From contig NZ_AUFL01000012.1 of assembly GCF_000426485.1 (NCBI RefSeq), forward strand, positions 1 to 64,000: a stretch of DNA of 64,000 bases, written 5' to 3'. The position numbers were made by a program, and so were the translations under genes. Source of the DNA: Indolivaga capnocytophagoides DSM 22835. Lineage in GTDB: Bacteria > Bacteroidota > Bacteroidia > Bacteroidales > Dysgonomonadaceae. Of this stretch, positions 26,724 through 35,425 are shown one piece after another (positions within the stretch are counted from its first letter, which is position 1; every line of letters begins with the position of its first letter). The notes below the pieces were generated by a model that worked only from the letters and a program-made list of their open reading frames with translations, did not search any database and had not been told where the DNA came from.

Positions 26724-27911
26724 ATGAAAACAATCAAAAAATTCAGCTATTTATTTACGGTAGCTTTAGCTACTGTTATCGGATTCGCAAGTTGTTCGAG
26801 CGACGATGACAATGGAACTGATGTTAATCCGACAGGAAAAACTAAGGAAGTAAGCCTTAGCATATCTATCGGAAGTAATACACAATTGAGAGCAGACGGA
26901 CCATCAGCTGTAGGACTTACACCTGATGTGGCTGATCTAACTCTTTATTTCTACGATGGTACCGGAAATATACTAAGTACACAGCAATTCCCTATCTCTG
27001 GATCTTTGCCGGCAGGAACAACAATGAAAACTTTCACTGTGCCTGCAGCTGCCACTAAAATTTATGCTATAGGTAATACGGGAGCTATCTCTGGATCTAT
27101 CACTTTTGCTTCTCCTCTGGCAAACATTACAGACCTAAAATCCAGCTTTATCCACATCGATAAACAAACTCATCCCCAAAATGCTGTTAATGTAAAAGGA
27201 GAAGCTACGATCACAGCCGGAACTCCATCTAGCGCAAGCATAGAATTAAGAGCCGTTGTTGCCAGAATAGAAGTGAAAGAAATCAAATCTGCACTGGAAA
27301 CCAATGTTGTAGCAACACCTCTGACATCATTCAAGGTAACAAATATATTTATCAATAATACATATATGAAGTTCCCTTTAAACGAAACTCTTCCTTCATC
27401 AGGATTGGTTGCTGCCGATATTCTAAATTTTGATAAATCGGTATGGGGATCACCATTCCCTGCAATATACAGTGCAGCAGGAGCCATCTACCGTGACGAT
27501 AACTCCGCAGCGACAGCAGGCACAAGCCATACTCCCTCTGGAGCAGTTTGGGGATACTTTGTTCCCGCAACTACAGGTGCAGCTAACGGAACAACATTCC
27601 CTGATCCTACGGATGATGGCAGTGGTGCGGTTAAGCAACAAAATGTTCCTCATATCATACTTGAGATAACTGATGCAACAGCCACAGGAATGGTCATACC
27701 AGCCAAACAATATGTAACAGTTAAAGGTTTGAAGAAAGCTTCAGACGGATCATCTGTCGCAAATCTGGCAGGAGGTTATTATTATATAATCAACTCCTTG
27801 AATATTGGAGCTGAGCACCTGACTACTGCTCCTGAAGATCCTAAAGTTGAATTAGAAGTAACCGTAGAGGTTAAACCTTGGGAAGAAGTAGAGGTATTAC
27901 CCGAAATTTAA
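26724..27911 (+). CDS. FimA/Mfa1-like major fimbrial subunit
   Basis: This 395-aa lipoprotein precursor begins MKTIKKFSYLFTV with lipobox GFASC (Cys24) and SSDDDN. The organisation is that of FimA/Mfa1 fimbrillins: N-terminal beta domain with DLTLYFYDGTGN, followed by RAVVARIEV and a C-terminal domain ending in EVTVEVKPWEEVEVLPEI. In this family a trypsin-like protease cuts after an Arg before polymerisation by strand exchange; Arg56 in NTQLRADG is a candidate. The Ala/Thr/Gly-rich surface composition fits a stalk subunit. Confidence 0.85.
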   Translation: MKTIKKFSYLFTVALATVIGFASCSSDDDNGTDVNPTGKTKEVSLSISIGSNTQLRADGPSAVGLTPDVADLTLYFYDGTGNILSTQQFPISGSLPAGTTMKTFTVPAAATKIYAIGNTGAISGSITFASPLANITDLKSSFIHIDKQTHPQNAVNVKGEATITAGTPSSASIELRAVVARIEVKEIKSALETNVVATPLTSFKVTNIFINNTYMKFPLNETLPSSGLVAADILNFDKSVWGSPFPAIYSAAGAIYRDDNSAATAGTSHTPSGAVWGYFVPATTGAANGTTFPDPTDDGSGAVKQQNVPHIILEITDATATGMVIPAKQYVTVKGLKKASDGSSVANLAGGYYYIINSLNIGAEHLTTAPEDPKVELEVTVEVKPWEEVEVLPEI

Positions 27912-28005
27912 GTAAAAAAAATAAATTAAAGCCTAATATTTTTAATAACCGGAACGGACTGTAAGTCTGTTCCGGTTGTATAAAAAGAACAGAAACGAAC
28001 AAAGG

Positions 28006-28881
28006 ATGAATTTACCGAAAACTATATCACTGCTATTTACAGTATGCATGTTTGCAGCATGCATAAGGGAAGATATGTCTAAATGTGGAGAATGCGAAGG
28101 TATTATCCTCAATTTCGAATATCCGAATTTCCCTAACAAAATAAATAAAGTGAATATCGGTATTTTCGACAAAGACGGAAATCTGGTAGAATCGCGCCTG
28201 ATAAATAAAGAATCCCTGACTGAATTTCAGGGAGTCAAACTAGGGCTCGAATCAGGGAATTACACAGCTATATGCTGGGGAAATGCATTTGACAATACTC
28301 AAATAAAAGGTTTGGGTGTTGACTCTAAAATAACAAATATGGAAGTATCGCATCCTAACAGCGGTTCTTCGAAAATAATACAAACAAGCGATTCGCTTTT
28401 TTACGGCAAGCTTGCGTTTACCATACCATCCGACCGTAAATACACAGGTACTGTAAAGTTTAAACCGGCTTTTATCCATTTTAAAGTTGCAGTAAAAGGT
28501 CTTGATACTAAGAAGAATATGGTAGCAATCTATATTACTAATCTCAAGACGTATTATAATTCTGAAATGCAGACATACGGAGCAGTAAGCAGTTACATTC
28601 CGTCAATGACAGCGGCAGCCGACAAAACGTGGGCAACCTGCAGTGATGTTTTCAGATTTGACTATGACAATCCGATTACGGTTGATTTGTTAAATCCGAC
28701 CGATAATAATAATATACTTGCTAGTGTCGACATTAAAACTTTCGTAAAGAATAACAACATATCCTTAGATAAGGATCGTGAGGTAACGATTCCCATCCTG
28801 TTTAATTATACATCAGGAGATATATCTATCTCTCCCGAAATAGGAGTCTGGGACGAAAGCACAGTTATCCCCGAATGGTAA
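28006..28881 (+). CDS. FimB/Mfa2-like fimbrial anchor lipoprotein
   Basis: ATG at 28006 gives a clean lipoprotein signal (MNLPKTISLLFTVCMFAAC) followed by IREDMSKCGEC, the typical C-rich start of FimB/Mfa2 anchors. The in-frame ATG 30 bases upstream would spoil the signal. The 291-aa body has the two-domain beta pattern of the family (GNYTAICWGN, YGKLAFTIPSDRKYTGTVKFKPAFIHFKVAVKG). In this family the protein caps and anchors the fimbrial base to the outer membrane. It lies between stalk and tip-like genes in the operon. Confidence 0.83.
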   Translation: MNLPKTISLLFTVCMFAACIREDMSKCGECEGIILNFEYPNFPNKINKVNIGIFDKDGNLVESRLINKESLTEFQGVKLGLESGNYTAICWGNAFDNTQIKGLGVDSKITNMEVSHPNSGSSKIIQTSDSLFYGKLAFTIPSDRKYTGTVKFKPAFIHFKVAVKGLDTKKNMVAIYITNLKTYYNSEMQTYGAVSSYIPSMTAAADKTWATCSDVFRFDYDNPITVDLLNPTDNNNILASVDIKTFVKNNNISLDKDREVTIPILFNYTSGDISISPEIGVWDESTVIPEW

Positions 28882-28918
28882 CAATACAGCAGGCACTACC
28901 CTCTTAAAAAAAACGATT

Positions 28919-30220
28919 ATGTACAAAGTAATATTACACATACTATTGGCAGTCGTTGCGGCATTTATGTTTCAGTCGTGCTGTAATGATGCAGATCCCG
29001 ATACTGGACAGGGAAGTAATAAGCAGAAAGTAACGATAAGCCTAGTCCAATCCACACAAGATCGGACAGGAGCTTCTCTGAGATCAATGTCTGTTGCCCA
29101 AGAAAACGAAATAAATGAAATAGACATTCTGGCCTTTCGAAAAACAGGAGGTATCTATAAATTGGCATACTCTGTCAAAGGGATCGATATACAACAACAA
29201 AACCCTCAGTATGAATTCTCAACATTCACAGCTTGGCTCGAAACCGGCGAACAAAAATTCGTATTTATAGCAAATGCATCCTCCTATATTCATAATTCAG
29301 GGATACAAATAGGGGACAGATTCGATGATATTATTTCAAATCTGACAGTAGATTCGAATTCAGAATGGCTTAATCTTTATATCCCCATGTATGGAGAGAT
29401 AGATACAGAAATAACAAATACTTCCACTACATTAAGTAATATATACCTTATACGGATGCTGGCTCGCTTTGACATAAGCCTGCTAAATACGGTCACAAAT
29501 TTCAATCTAGAAGAAGCATATATTTTCAATCGTAAGAATAAGGGCTATATAGCAAGCCAGCACATAACCGGCAATATAGCAACGAATGCAACCGTACCAT
29601 CGGATGCTATACAGATAAAAACTCCGGCATACACATACACTACCACAAGCAACAATGAAATAAGCCAAAGCATCTATACTTTTGAAGTTAAAGGGGTGAA
29701 TTTAAGTACGAATAAAAAAGATGCAACAGCCATTGTGGTAGGTGGTGATTTTAACAACTCTGGTAAAACAACCTATTATCGGGTAGACATCCACAATCCA
29801 CAAACAAGTATTCAAACACTGGATATTCTGAGAAATCACCTGTACAATATCGTCATACAGTCGGTATCGGAAGCCGGGGCACCTACCCCCGAAGAAGCAT
29901 TTGACGGCATATATACCCTCAACGCAGAAATAGAGGTGTGGACGAATAATGAGATAGGTGTCGATCTGGATGAACAATATTATCTACAAGTAAGCCATCC
30001 GTCCATTCAATCTTCTGCAATACCTGCCGATGGACTAACGGTAACAGCCATTACCAATCACCCGAAAGGCATATCTCTCGAAAATAACGGCTCAACTATA
30101 GACCTCCCCCTTCCGGACGAAGGTAAGTCGGTCATGACATTAAAACTCATGCCTACCGCTGCCGGCAATAAATTTACGTTCATAGCTGGCAACCTGAGAT
30201 ATGTTGTCACAATCAAGTAA
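28919..30220 (+). CDS. Fimbrial tip-complex lipoprotein (Mfa-like)
   Basis: This 433-aa lipoprotein has lipobox FQSC (Cys21). Its N-terminal half has the fimbrillin features NEIDILAFRKTGG...YKLAYSVKG, AWLETGEQKFVFIANAS and MARFDISLL-like RMLARFDISLL. The C-terminal beta region ends in FIAGNLRYVVTIK. It is similar in its first 300 residues to the next gene, consistent with duplication. It probably acts as a minor or tip-adaptor subunit exposed at the fibre end. It starts 37 bases after the anchor gene. Confidence 0.75.
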   Translation: MYKVILHILLAVVAAFMFQSCCNDADPDTGQGSNKQKVTISLVQSTQDRTGASLRSMSVAQENEINEIDILAFRKTGGIYKLAYSVKGIDIQQQNPQYEFSTFTAWLETGEQKFVFIANASSYIHNSGIQIGDRFDDIISNLTVDSNSEWLNLYIPMYGEIDTEITNTSTTLSNIYLIRMLARFDISLLNTVTNFNLEEAYIFNRKNKGYIASQHITGNIATNATVPSDAIQIKTPAYTYTTTSNNEISQSIYTFEVKGVNLSTNKKDATAIVVGGDFNNSGKTTYYRVDIHNPQTSIQTLDILRNHLYNIVIQSVSEAGAPTPEEAFDGIYTLNAEIEVWTNNEIGVDLDEQYYLQVSHPSIQSSAIPADGLTVTAITNHPKGISLENNGSTIDLPLPDEGKSVMTLKLMPTAAGNKFTFIAGNLRYVVTIK

Positions 30221-30232
30221 AACTACAAACAA

Positions 30233-32779
30233 ATGAAGTCATTATACAATATAATAGGTGCTATACTTATCTTTACAGGAATAATTTCCTGTAAAGATGA
30301 TCACGCGACTTATAACTCAAACCCAACAGAAGGGTTGCAGGAAGTGACATTCAAAGTGATACTCCCTCAATATACAAGTCCTGATATTCCGAAATTAAGA
30401 TCTATGGGGGCAGGTGAACAAGAAATAAAGAGCCTCGATGTACTGGTTTTTGATGTAGATGGATCAGGTAGCGAAACTTTAACATATAAGTATAGTGTGA
30501 GGAGTGCAGATATTTCGCAATCCGGAAATACCGTAACATTCAAATCGTGGCTCAAAGCAACCAACAGTTACAATGTAGCAATAGTAGCTAATGCCTCTGA
30601 AGTAAAAAATAATGGTTCGGTTCAGTTGAGCAATGTTATCGCCGGATTTACCGAAGGTATGACCAAAACGGCAATCCTCTCAGCCTTGAATGTTCGTAAT
30701 ACATCGGGGTGGTTATCCGACTATAGCAATAGTTATACAGCTATTCCAATGTACGGAGAAATAAAAAACCCAACAGTCACTTCGGGTACTATCAGTAATA
30801 TTCTGCTCAAACGAATGCTTGCCCGGATAGATGTGGAGGTAGATACAAATGTTACCGATTTTATATTGGAAAAGGTGCATCTATGCAACTACAATACGGT
30901 AGGAATGGTTACTCCATTGAAAAATATATCCCCCTTGGACGAAGTAAATATGTCGCCGGCCACTGTTCCTAATATTGAACTACCCGGTAGCCCTCAGACA
31001 GGGGTTTCTGATGCTGTCATCTATTCCGGTAATGCTGTCGTGCAGGATATATATACATTTGAATCAGCAGCTGCCAGCGATAACAACGAAACAAGCAGAC
31101 AAAATGCGACCTGCCTAATTATAGAAGGGAAATACAAAGGGCAAACCTATTTTTACAGAGTTGACTTTACTTATGACAACAGCACTTCCAATCTCAGCAA
31201 TTACATGCCTCTGCTGAGAAACTACAAATACGAGGTCAAAATAATAAACGCAGCCGATATTGGTTACGATTCGGCAAATGAAGCTTTCAATTCATACTCT
31301 GTTATATCAAATCTCAAAACACGGATCATCAGTTATGACGAAGGAGAAATGAAAGACATCAATTACAACGGACAGTATTATCTGGCCATGAGCGATGACG
31401 GGGTTTTAGTCGAAAAAAGCGGAGTCTTCCTCGATGAAACAGGTACAGGATATTACCCTTCCGAATTTACTGTTCAAACTGATTATCCCGATGGAATAGA
31501 TCTTTCAAGTATAACCGTTACAGATCAGGAAGGAAGCGGCAGTACAGTCAATTGGATAAACGGATTGACTGTTTCTCCCGACTTTGTAAAGGGTAATCAA
31601 AAATTAACCATTAATGTTCCTGTGTCAACAATGGAATCTTCCGAACCGGAAGATGTAAGAGTGGCATACATCAATTTCAAGGCCGGACGACTACAAGCCA
31701 GTTTTGAGATTATACAGTTCAAAACAAGCCTAGGGCTCACATCGAACTGCTATATGGTAAAGCCGGGTTCTGCCCCTATTCTTATACCTATATTAAGAGC
31801 AGAGGAAGGAGTTCCGGGAAGTCTAAGCAGAAGGAATAATCTCGAAGCCGAATACATTTGGACAGACAATGCAAATGGAATCGGAAAAAGTGGTTCATCA
31901 GTAAAAAATGCCAAGGCATACGGTAAAAGCCGTAAGGCTCTATTATGGGTCGAGCCTGGATTAATAGAAGGCAATGCTGTGATAGCCGTGAAAAACACCA
32001 ACGATAACAAAATAAAATGGAGTTGGCACATGTGGGTAACTAATTATGAGCCATCCGGTGATATTATGGATCGTAATTTGGGAGCATTAGCTGAAGGGTC
32101 GGGAACAAACAACACCGACTGGTGGAACAGTCACGGTTTATTTTATCAATGGGGCAGAAAAGACCCTTTCCCTTATTTCTTTGAAAAAAGATTTGATAAT
32201 GGAACATACAGTCAAGCCCTCATATACAACGCCAACGGGGGAGCACCCGAAAAAGTAGCCTTTGATATTTTCAGTGACTTAGTAACGTCTATTGAAAATC
32301 CAATATTATTTTCAAGAAATCACGACACCAATAGCAGCCACAGATGGTTTGGATCGGATGGCGCAAATTCTTGGAACAAAGGCAATAAGAAGTCTGTATA
32401 CGACCCTTCACCCCAAGGATGGCGTGTTATACCCGATCACTCCCGATTGGATGCAAGTTTGTTTACCCCGAACTCTACAACATGGAATACAAATTATTTG
32501 ACATTCCAATTACCCTATCTACAAACCGGATATAACGCAGGACGGACAACTTACACCTACCTAGATGGAGGTTTCTATCCCGGAGCTGGAGGAATCTTCT
32601 TCGGTAAAAATTCGGGGGAAGTCGTTCACAATGATACGGCCGGCATCGGTTATTACTGGACAGCGACATCGTCCGGTACATCTATGGCAGAAGTTACTAA
32701 AATATCGGGCAGCGAATATACGCCCGGTTATGCCTCTTCGCGGTCGAATGCTTTTTCAATCAGATGTATCAAAGAATAA
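30233..32779 (+). CDS. Large fimbrial tip adhesin-like lipoprotein
   Basis: This 848-aa lipoprotein has lipobox IISC (Cys20). The N-terminal 330 residues repeat the fimbrillin plan of the previous gene (EIKSLDVLVFDVDGSG, RMLARIDVEV). A central region with DUF4906-like character follows, and then a C-terminal lectin-like module of about 230 aa. That module reads HGLFYQWGRKDPFPY, WRVIPDHSRLD, GYYWTATSSG and AFSIRCIKE, the pattern of FISUMP-type domains common at the end of Bacteroidota tip proteins. As last and largest gene of the operon it is the likely adhesin. Confidence 0.78.
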   Translation: MKSLYNIIGAILIFTGIISCKDDHATYNSNPTEGLQEVTFKVILPQYTSPDIPKLRSMGAGEQEIKSLDVLVFDVDGSGSETLTYKYSVRSADISQSGNTVTFKSWLKATNSYNVAIVANASEVKNNGSVQLSNVIAGFTEGMTKTAILSALNVRNTSGWLSDYSNSYTAIPMYGEIKNPTVTSGTISNILLKRMLARIDVEVDTNVTDFILEKVHLCNYNTVGMVTPLKNISPLDEVNMSPATVPNIELPGSPQTGVSDAVIYSGNAVVQDIYTFESAAASDNNETSRQNATCLIIEGKYKGQTYFYRVDFTYDNSTSNLSNYMPLLRNYKYEVKIINAADIGYDSANEAFNSYSVISNLKTRIISYDEGEMKDINYNGQYYLAMSDDGVLVEKSGVFLDETGTGYYPSEFTVQTDYPDGIDLSSITVTDQEGSGSTVNWINGLTVSPDFVKGNQKLTINVPVSTMESSEPEDVRVAYINFKAGRLQASFEIIQFKTSLGLTSNCYMVKPGSAPILIPILRAEEGVPGSLSRRNNLEAEYIWTDNANGIGKSGSSVKNAKAYGKSRKALLWVEPGLIEGNAVIAVKNTNDNKIKWSWHMWVTNYEPSGDIMDRNLGALAEGSGTNNTDWWNSHGLFYQWGRKDPFPYFFEKRFDNGTYSQALIYNANGGAPEKVAFDIFSDLVTSIENPILFSRNHDTNSSHRWFGSDGANSWNKGNKKSVYDPSPQGWRVIPDHSRLDASLFTPNSTTWNTNYLTFQLPYLQTGYNAGRTTYTYLDGGFYPGAGGIFFGKNSGEVVHNDTAGIGYYWTATSSGTSMAEVTKISGSEYTPGYASSRSNAFSIRCIKE

Positions 32780-32782
32780 TAT

Positions 32783-32820
32783 GATCAGATGATCTCAAGC
32801 ATGCTTGAGATCATCTGGTC
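32783..32820. terminator. 38-base near-perfect palindrome after the fimbrial operon
   Basis: GATCAGATGATCTCAAGC and GCTTGAGATCATCTGGTC pair over 18 bases (one G-U) with almost no loop. It lies between the convergent fimbrial and EamA genes. No T run follows, so it may be a protein-binding or extruding palindrome as much as a terminator. Confidence 0.55.
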
Positions 32821-32864
32821 TAGGCTCTTCAGACAGAAGAGTGTCCAAAGCTCGTATTTAGACC

Positions 32865-33758
32865 TTATTGATGTATACTTTTCAGATGAAATTTCTTTTT
32901 GAAATTAAATTCAGAAATAAACATCGCCGATAGGATACAAATACCTCCTATTACGGTATAAATGGTTATAGTTTCGTTGATTAAAAAATAAGCTGCAATC
33001 ACGGCAAATACAGGTTCGCAAAGGTAAGTCAGTGCAATCTTTTCCTCCTCTATAAATTTCTGTGAAATATTTTGTATTCCATACATGTAGGCAGTAGCCA
33101 AAACTCCGGTAAATAAAACTGCTTTCCAGACGCCTCCATCAGCAGGAAGCATTAATTGATCAGTTCCCAATACACTGACAACCAATACAGCATATGCAAC
33201 GGCACATGTATAAAGCTGTACGATTACCATTGATATGGTCTCTGCTTTAGCCGTATATTTCCCAACAAGCAAGACATAGAATCCGAAGGCTAAAGCACCT
33301 CCGAGCACATATAAATCACCGGTATTGAAACCTCCGTTCTCTGAACTCATCGCTATGATATAAAGACCGACTAAAGCCACACTACAGGCGACCCATGTTT
33401 TCGGCTTTACAGATTTCTTGAATATAAACAGTTTAAGTACCGGAATCAACAAAACATCCATCCCTGAGATAAAAGAAGCATTGGCCGAACTTGTATATTG
33501 CAATCCGACTGTCTGGAACAATATGGCCAGAAAAAGAGGTATCCCCACCAGAATACCGTATTTCACAGTCTGCCAATTGATACGTTTGAGGTGATTGTAG
33601 AATAGCACAGACAGAACTATTGCCGCTAAACAAAACCGATATAATAGAAATGAATACGGATGAACGACATTCAGACCGTCTTTCACCAATGGGAAAGAGA
33701 TTCCCCAAAATGCAGTGCCCATGACCAAAAGAGCCAAGTAGATTCTACTTTTCTTCAT
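32865..33758 (-). CDS. EamA/DMT-family transporter
   Basis: This 297-aa inner-membrane protein has ten predicted helices in two EamA repeats. The first begins LLVMGTAFWGISFPLVKDGL, the second around residue 148. Family members export or import small metabolites such as amino acids; the substrate is not predictable. The tail is basic (FNFKKKFHLKSIHQ). A strong promoter and a structured leader of about 130 nt precede it. Confidence 0.9.
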   Translation of the reverse strand: MKKSRIYLALLVMGTAFWGISFPLVKDGLNVVHPYSFLLYRFCLAAIVLSVLFYNHLKRINWQTVKYGILVGIPLFLAILFQTVGLQYTSSANASFISGMDVLLIPVLKLFIFKKSVKPKTWVACSVALVGLYIIAMSSENGGFNTGDLYVLGGALAFGFYVLLVGKYTAKAETISMVIVQLYTCAVAYAVLVVSVLGTDQLMLPADGGVWKAVLFTGVLATAYMYGIQNISQKFIEEEKIALTYLCEPVFAVIAAYFLINETITIYTVIGGICILSAMFISEFNFKKKFHLKSIHQ

Positions 33759-33892
33759 AACTCAATAATTTAAGTTTTTAAATTAAACTATTAGGGTATG
33801 TAAAAAAGAATACATTTACAAAAGGTAGCCTACACCCCCGATTTTCTTCCCTAATGCTAGGGCATAAGCCATCAATAACCTTATCTGAGCCG
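33759..33892 (-). promoter_or_regulatory. Structured leader RNA upstream of the EamA gene
   Basis: This minus-strand leader runs from the predicted start site (about 33886) to the EamA ATG. It contains CCCTA-GCAT-TAGGG, ATAAGG paired with a distant CTTAT, and GGTGTAGGCTACC. It also holds a possible 18-codon peptide (MAYALALGKKIGGVGYLL). I cannot match it to a named riboswitch. A regulatory RNA or leader peptide is possible. Confidence 0.4.
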
Positions 33893-33924
33893 CAAAGTTA
33901 TATCATATTGCCGATATTTGCAAA
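33893..33924 (-). promoter_or_regulatory. Promoter of the EamA gene
   Basis: Minus-strand TTTG (plus 33921-33924), a spacer of exactly 20 bases and TAACTTTG (33893-33900) match the Bacteroidota -33/-7 consensus fully. Confidence 0.75.
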
Positions 33925-33968
33925 TTTTCGCACTATTCTATCTCACGACAAAACGGAACAATCACAAA

Positions 33969-34277
33969 TTATTCGGCGTCGGTATTAAACCGCCAGCATT
34001 TTATGATATTATCATATACAATAGTAAACATCTCCACTGAAGGCAGATGCATATGTTTAAATTTATGATTGAGCGAATTACGGTTTTCTTCCATATCCGA
34101 GACATCCGAATTCCATGATTGTATCTTCAGATAACAGCTTTCTACTTTAGGCTTATCTCCGTAATAAATGGCTTCATTGATACCGGATACAATACTTTTA
34201 ATATCCGAATTGTTATACCTGTCTGCCAGCTTGTTGTAGTTTTCGATATACTGTTTCGATAGTTTTTCTGAGTCCAT
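33969..34277 (-). CDS. Hypothetical protein of 102 aa
   Basis: This soluble, helix-rich, charged protein (MDSEKLSKQYIENYNKLADRY...) has no signal peptide or membrane segment. It carries two Cys and two Trp. I do not recognise the family. It stands alone. Upstream lies an AAGGTCTCTGACTTT variant of the palindrome family (34339-34353). The remaining upstream gap to 34716 holds only an inverted repeat (ACAAAAGG/CCTTTTGT, 34653-34690) and no gene. Confidence 0.6.
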   Translation of the reverse strand: MDSEKLSKQYIENYNKLADRYNNSDIKSIVSGINEAIYYGDKPKVESCYLKIQSWNSDVSDMEENRNSLNHKFKHMHLPSVEMFTIVYDNIIKCWRFNTDAE

Positions 34278-34716
34278 AAGATTTTCGTTTTAAGTTTTGT
34301 ATAATATGTTACAAAAAAATGAGATCAGATTCTAATGCAAGGTCTCTGACTTTAAAATTACATATTAATCATATTAACAACTAAGTTGAAGGTATGTTCT
34401 TCAATATATTTTCGATAAAATAAAGGTAAAATGCTTCTGTGGATATTTTACTGAAGTATTTTTTGCAATTAAGAAGAATAAAAGAGAAAAATATTATACA
34501 ACATTCTATAACAACAGAATACATTTGTAAAACAAGCTTCAATAATTTTATTTATTAGTAGTTATTAGAATTTTTTACGGGAACTTAAAATGATTAGTAC
34601 TTAGGCAAACTAAACATGTAAGACAATTACCGGAATGGATGTTAGGGATTTTCCACAAAAGGTTTTCCAGGGATGGAAGGCCTTTTGTGCTATTTAAGAA
34701 AATCCTATTACAGCTT

Positions 34717-34896
34717 TTAAAATACCAATTTAGATCCCAGCACTATGATAAGTAAAACGCCAAACATCACTCTCAGGCTTATTCTGAAAAAATGAATGGC
34801 CTTATCTCCATGACACAGCCATGCAATAAAATATCCTGCAGAAAACAACGATATACATATTGAAAAAATAATTACTATTAAAAGAAATAATTCCAT
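34717..34896 (-). CDS. Small two-helix membrane protein, 59 aa
   Basis: ATG at 34896 opens a frame of 59 codons: MELFLLIVIIFSICISLFSAGYF, a short polar loop (CHGDKAIHFFRIS), then a second hydrophobic stretch (VMFGVLLIIVLGSKLVF). Two clean helices with charged residues in the loop argue for a real small membrane protein. No family is recognised. Upstream (34937-34982) is an imperfect inverted repeat with GCGAG/CTCGC ends. Confidence 0.5.
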   Translation of the reverse strand: MELFLLIVIIFSICISLFSAGYFIAWLCHGDKAIHFFRISLRVMFGVLLIIVLGSKLVF

Positions 34897-35147
34897 CCCG
34901 AGTGCTTTTATATACGTTCAATTATATTAGTCGTTTTGCGAGAGTCGGCATAGTCCAAACGAGTTTGACTCTGCACTCGCTACTTAAAACGTTCAGTTCC
35001 GTTTATTAAATCAACAGGTTAAAATGTTTATTATACTCCGATCTCAATAAACTCAAATATAAGCATTTTCCGATAAAACACAAAGCGTTTTTTCAAAAAG
35101 ACAATATCTATTAGGAGAATCAAACCCTAGTACTGAAAGGCTTTTTC

Positions 35148-35155
35148 TATCTTTG
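35148..35155 (+). promoter_or_regulatory. TATCTTTG box close to a start codon
   Basis: This -7-type box ends five bases before the ATG at 35160. Transcription would begin at or next to the start codon, giving an almost leaderless mRNA. Confidence 0.45.
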
Positions 35156-35159
35156 TAGA

Positions 35160-35339
35160 ATGAAACTGAAGCACGGCAGAGATTACATCATAAAAAAAAC
35201 AGATAACAAACGTTCTATAAGAGCTATGTTCTTGTCGGAATACACCAATTTGTTCGGCGAACATTACAAAAACATATTCATCGACCAGTCAAATCTTCTC
35301 CACCGCGTTAAAGACTGCACTTTTATAAAAGAAGTTTAA
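35160..35339 (+). CDS. Small basic protein of 59 aa
   Basis: The frame MKLKHGRDYIIKKTDNKR... is basic and contains several aromatic residues. It ends in TAA at 35337-35339, 86 bases before the DUF5131 gene. I recognise no family. The nearby -7 box implies a very short or absent 5' UTR. It may form a functional pair with DUF5131, but that gene also has its own promoter-like box. Confidence 0.45.
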   Translation: MKLKHGRDYIIKKTDNKRSIRAMFLSEYTNLFGEHYKNIFIDQSNLLHRVKDCTFIKEV

Positions 35340-35390
35340 TCTCATCAGTCCACGACATCCGTTCCATTAGGTAATCGTCGGGCAATTCAT

Positions 35391-35398
35391 TATCTTTG
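35391..35398 (+). promoter_or_regulatory. -7 box for the DUF5131 gene
   Basis: TATCTTTG lies 27 bases before the ATG at 35426. It supports that ATG over the in-frame one at 35396, which would overlap the box. Confidence 0.5.
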
Positions 35399-35425
35399 GT
35401 TCTAAACATCATCTTTCCTACCAAT

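Noticed and set aside
34937-34982. Possible tRNA or small RNA from the GCGAG...CTCGC inverted repeat
   Set aside because: The arms pair imperfectly and no cloverleaf can be drawn; it is recorded only as an inverted repeat.
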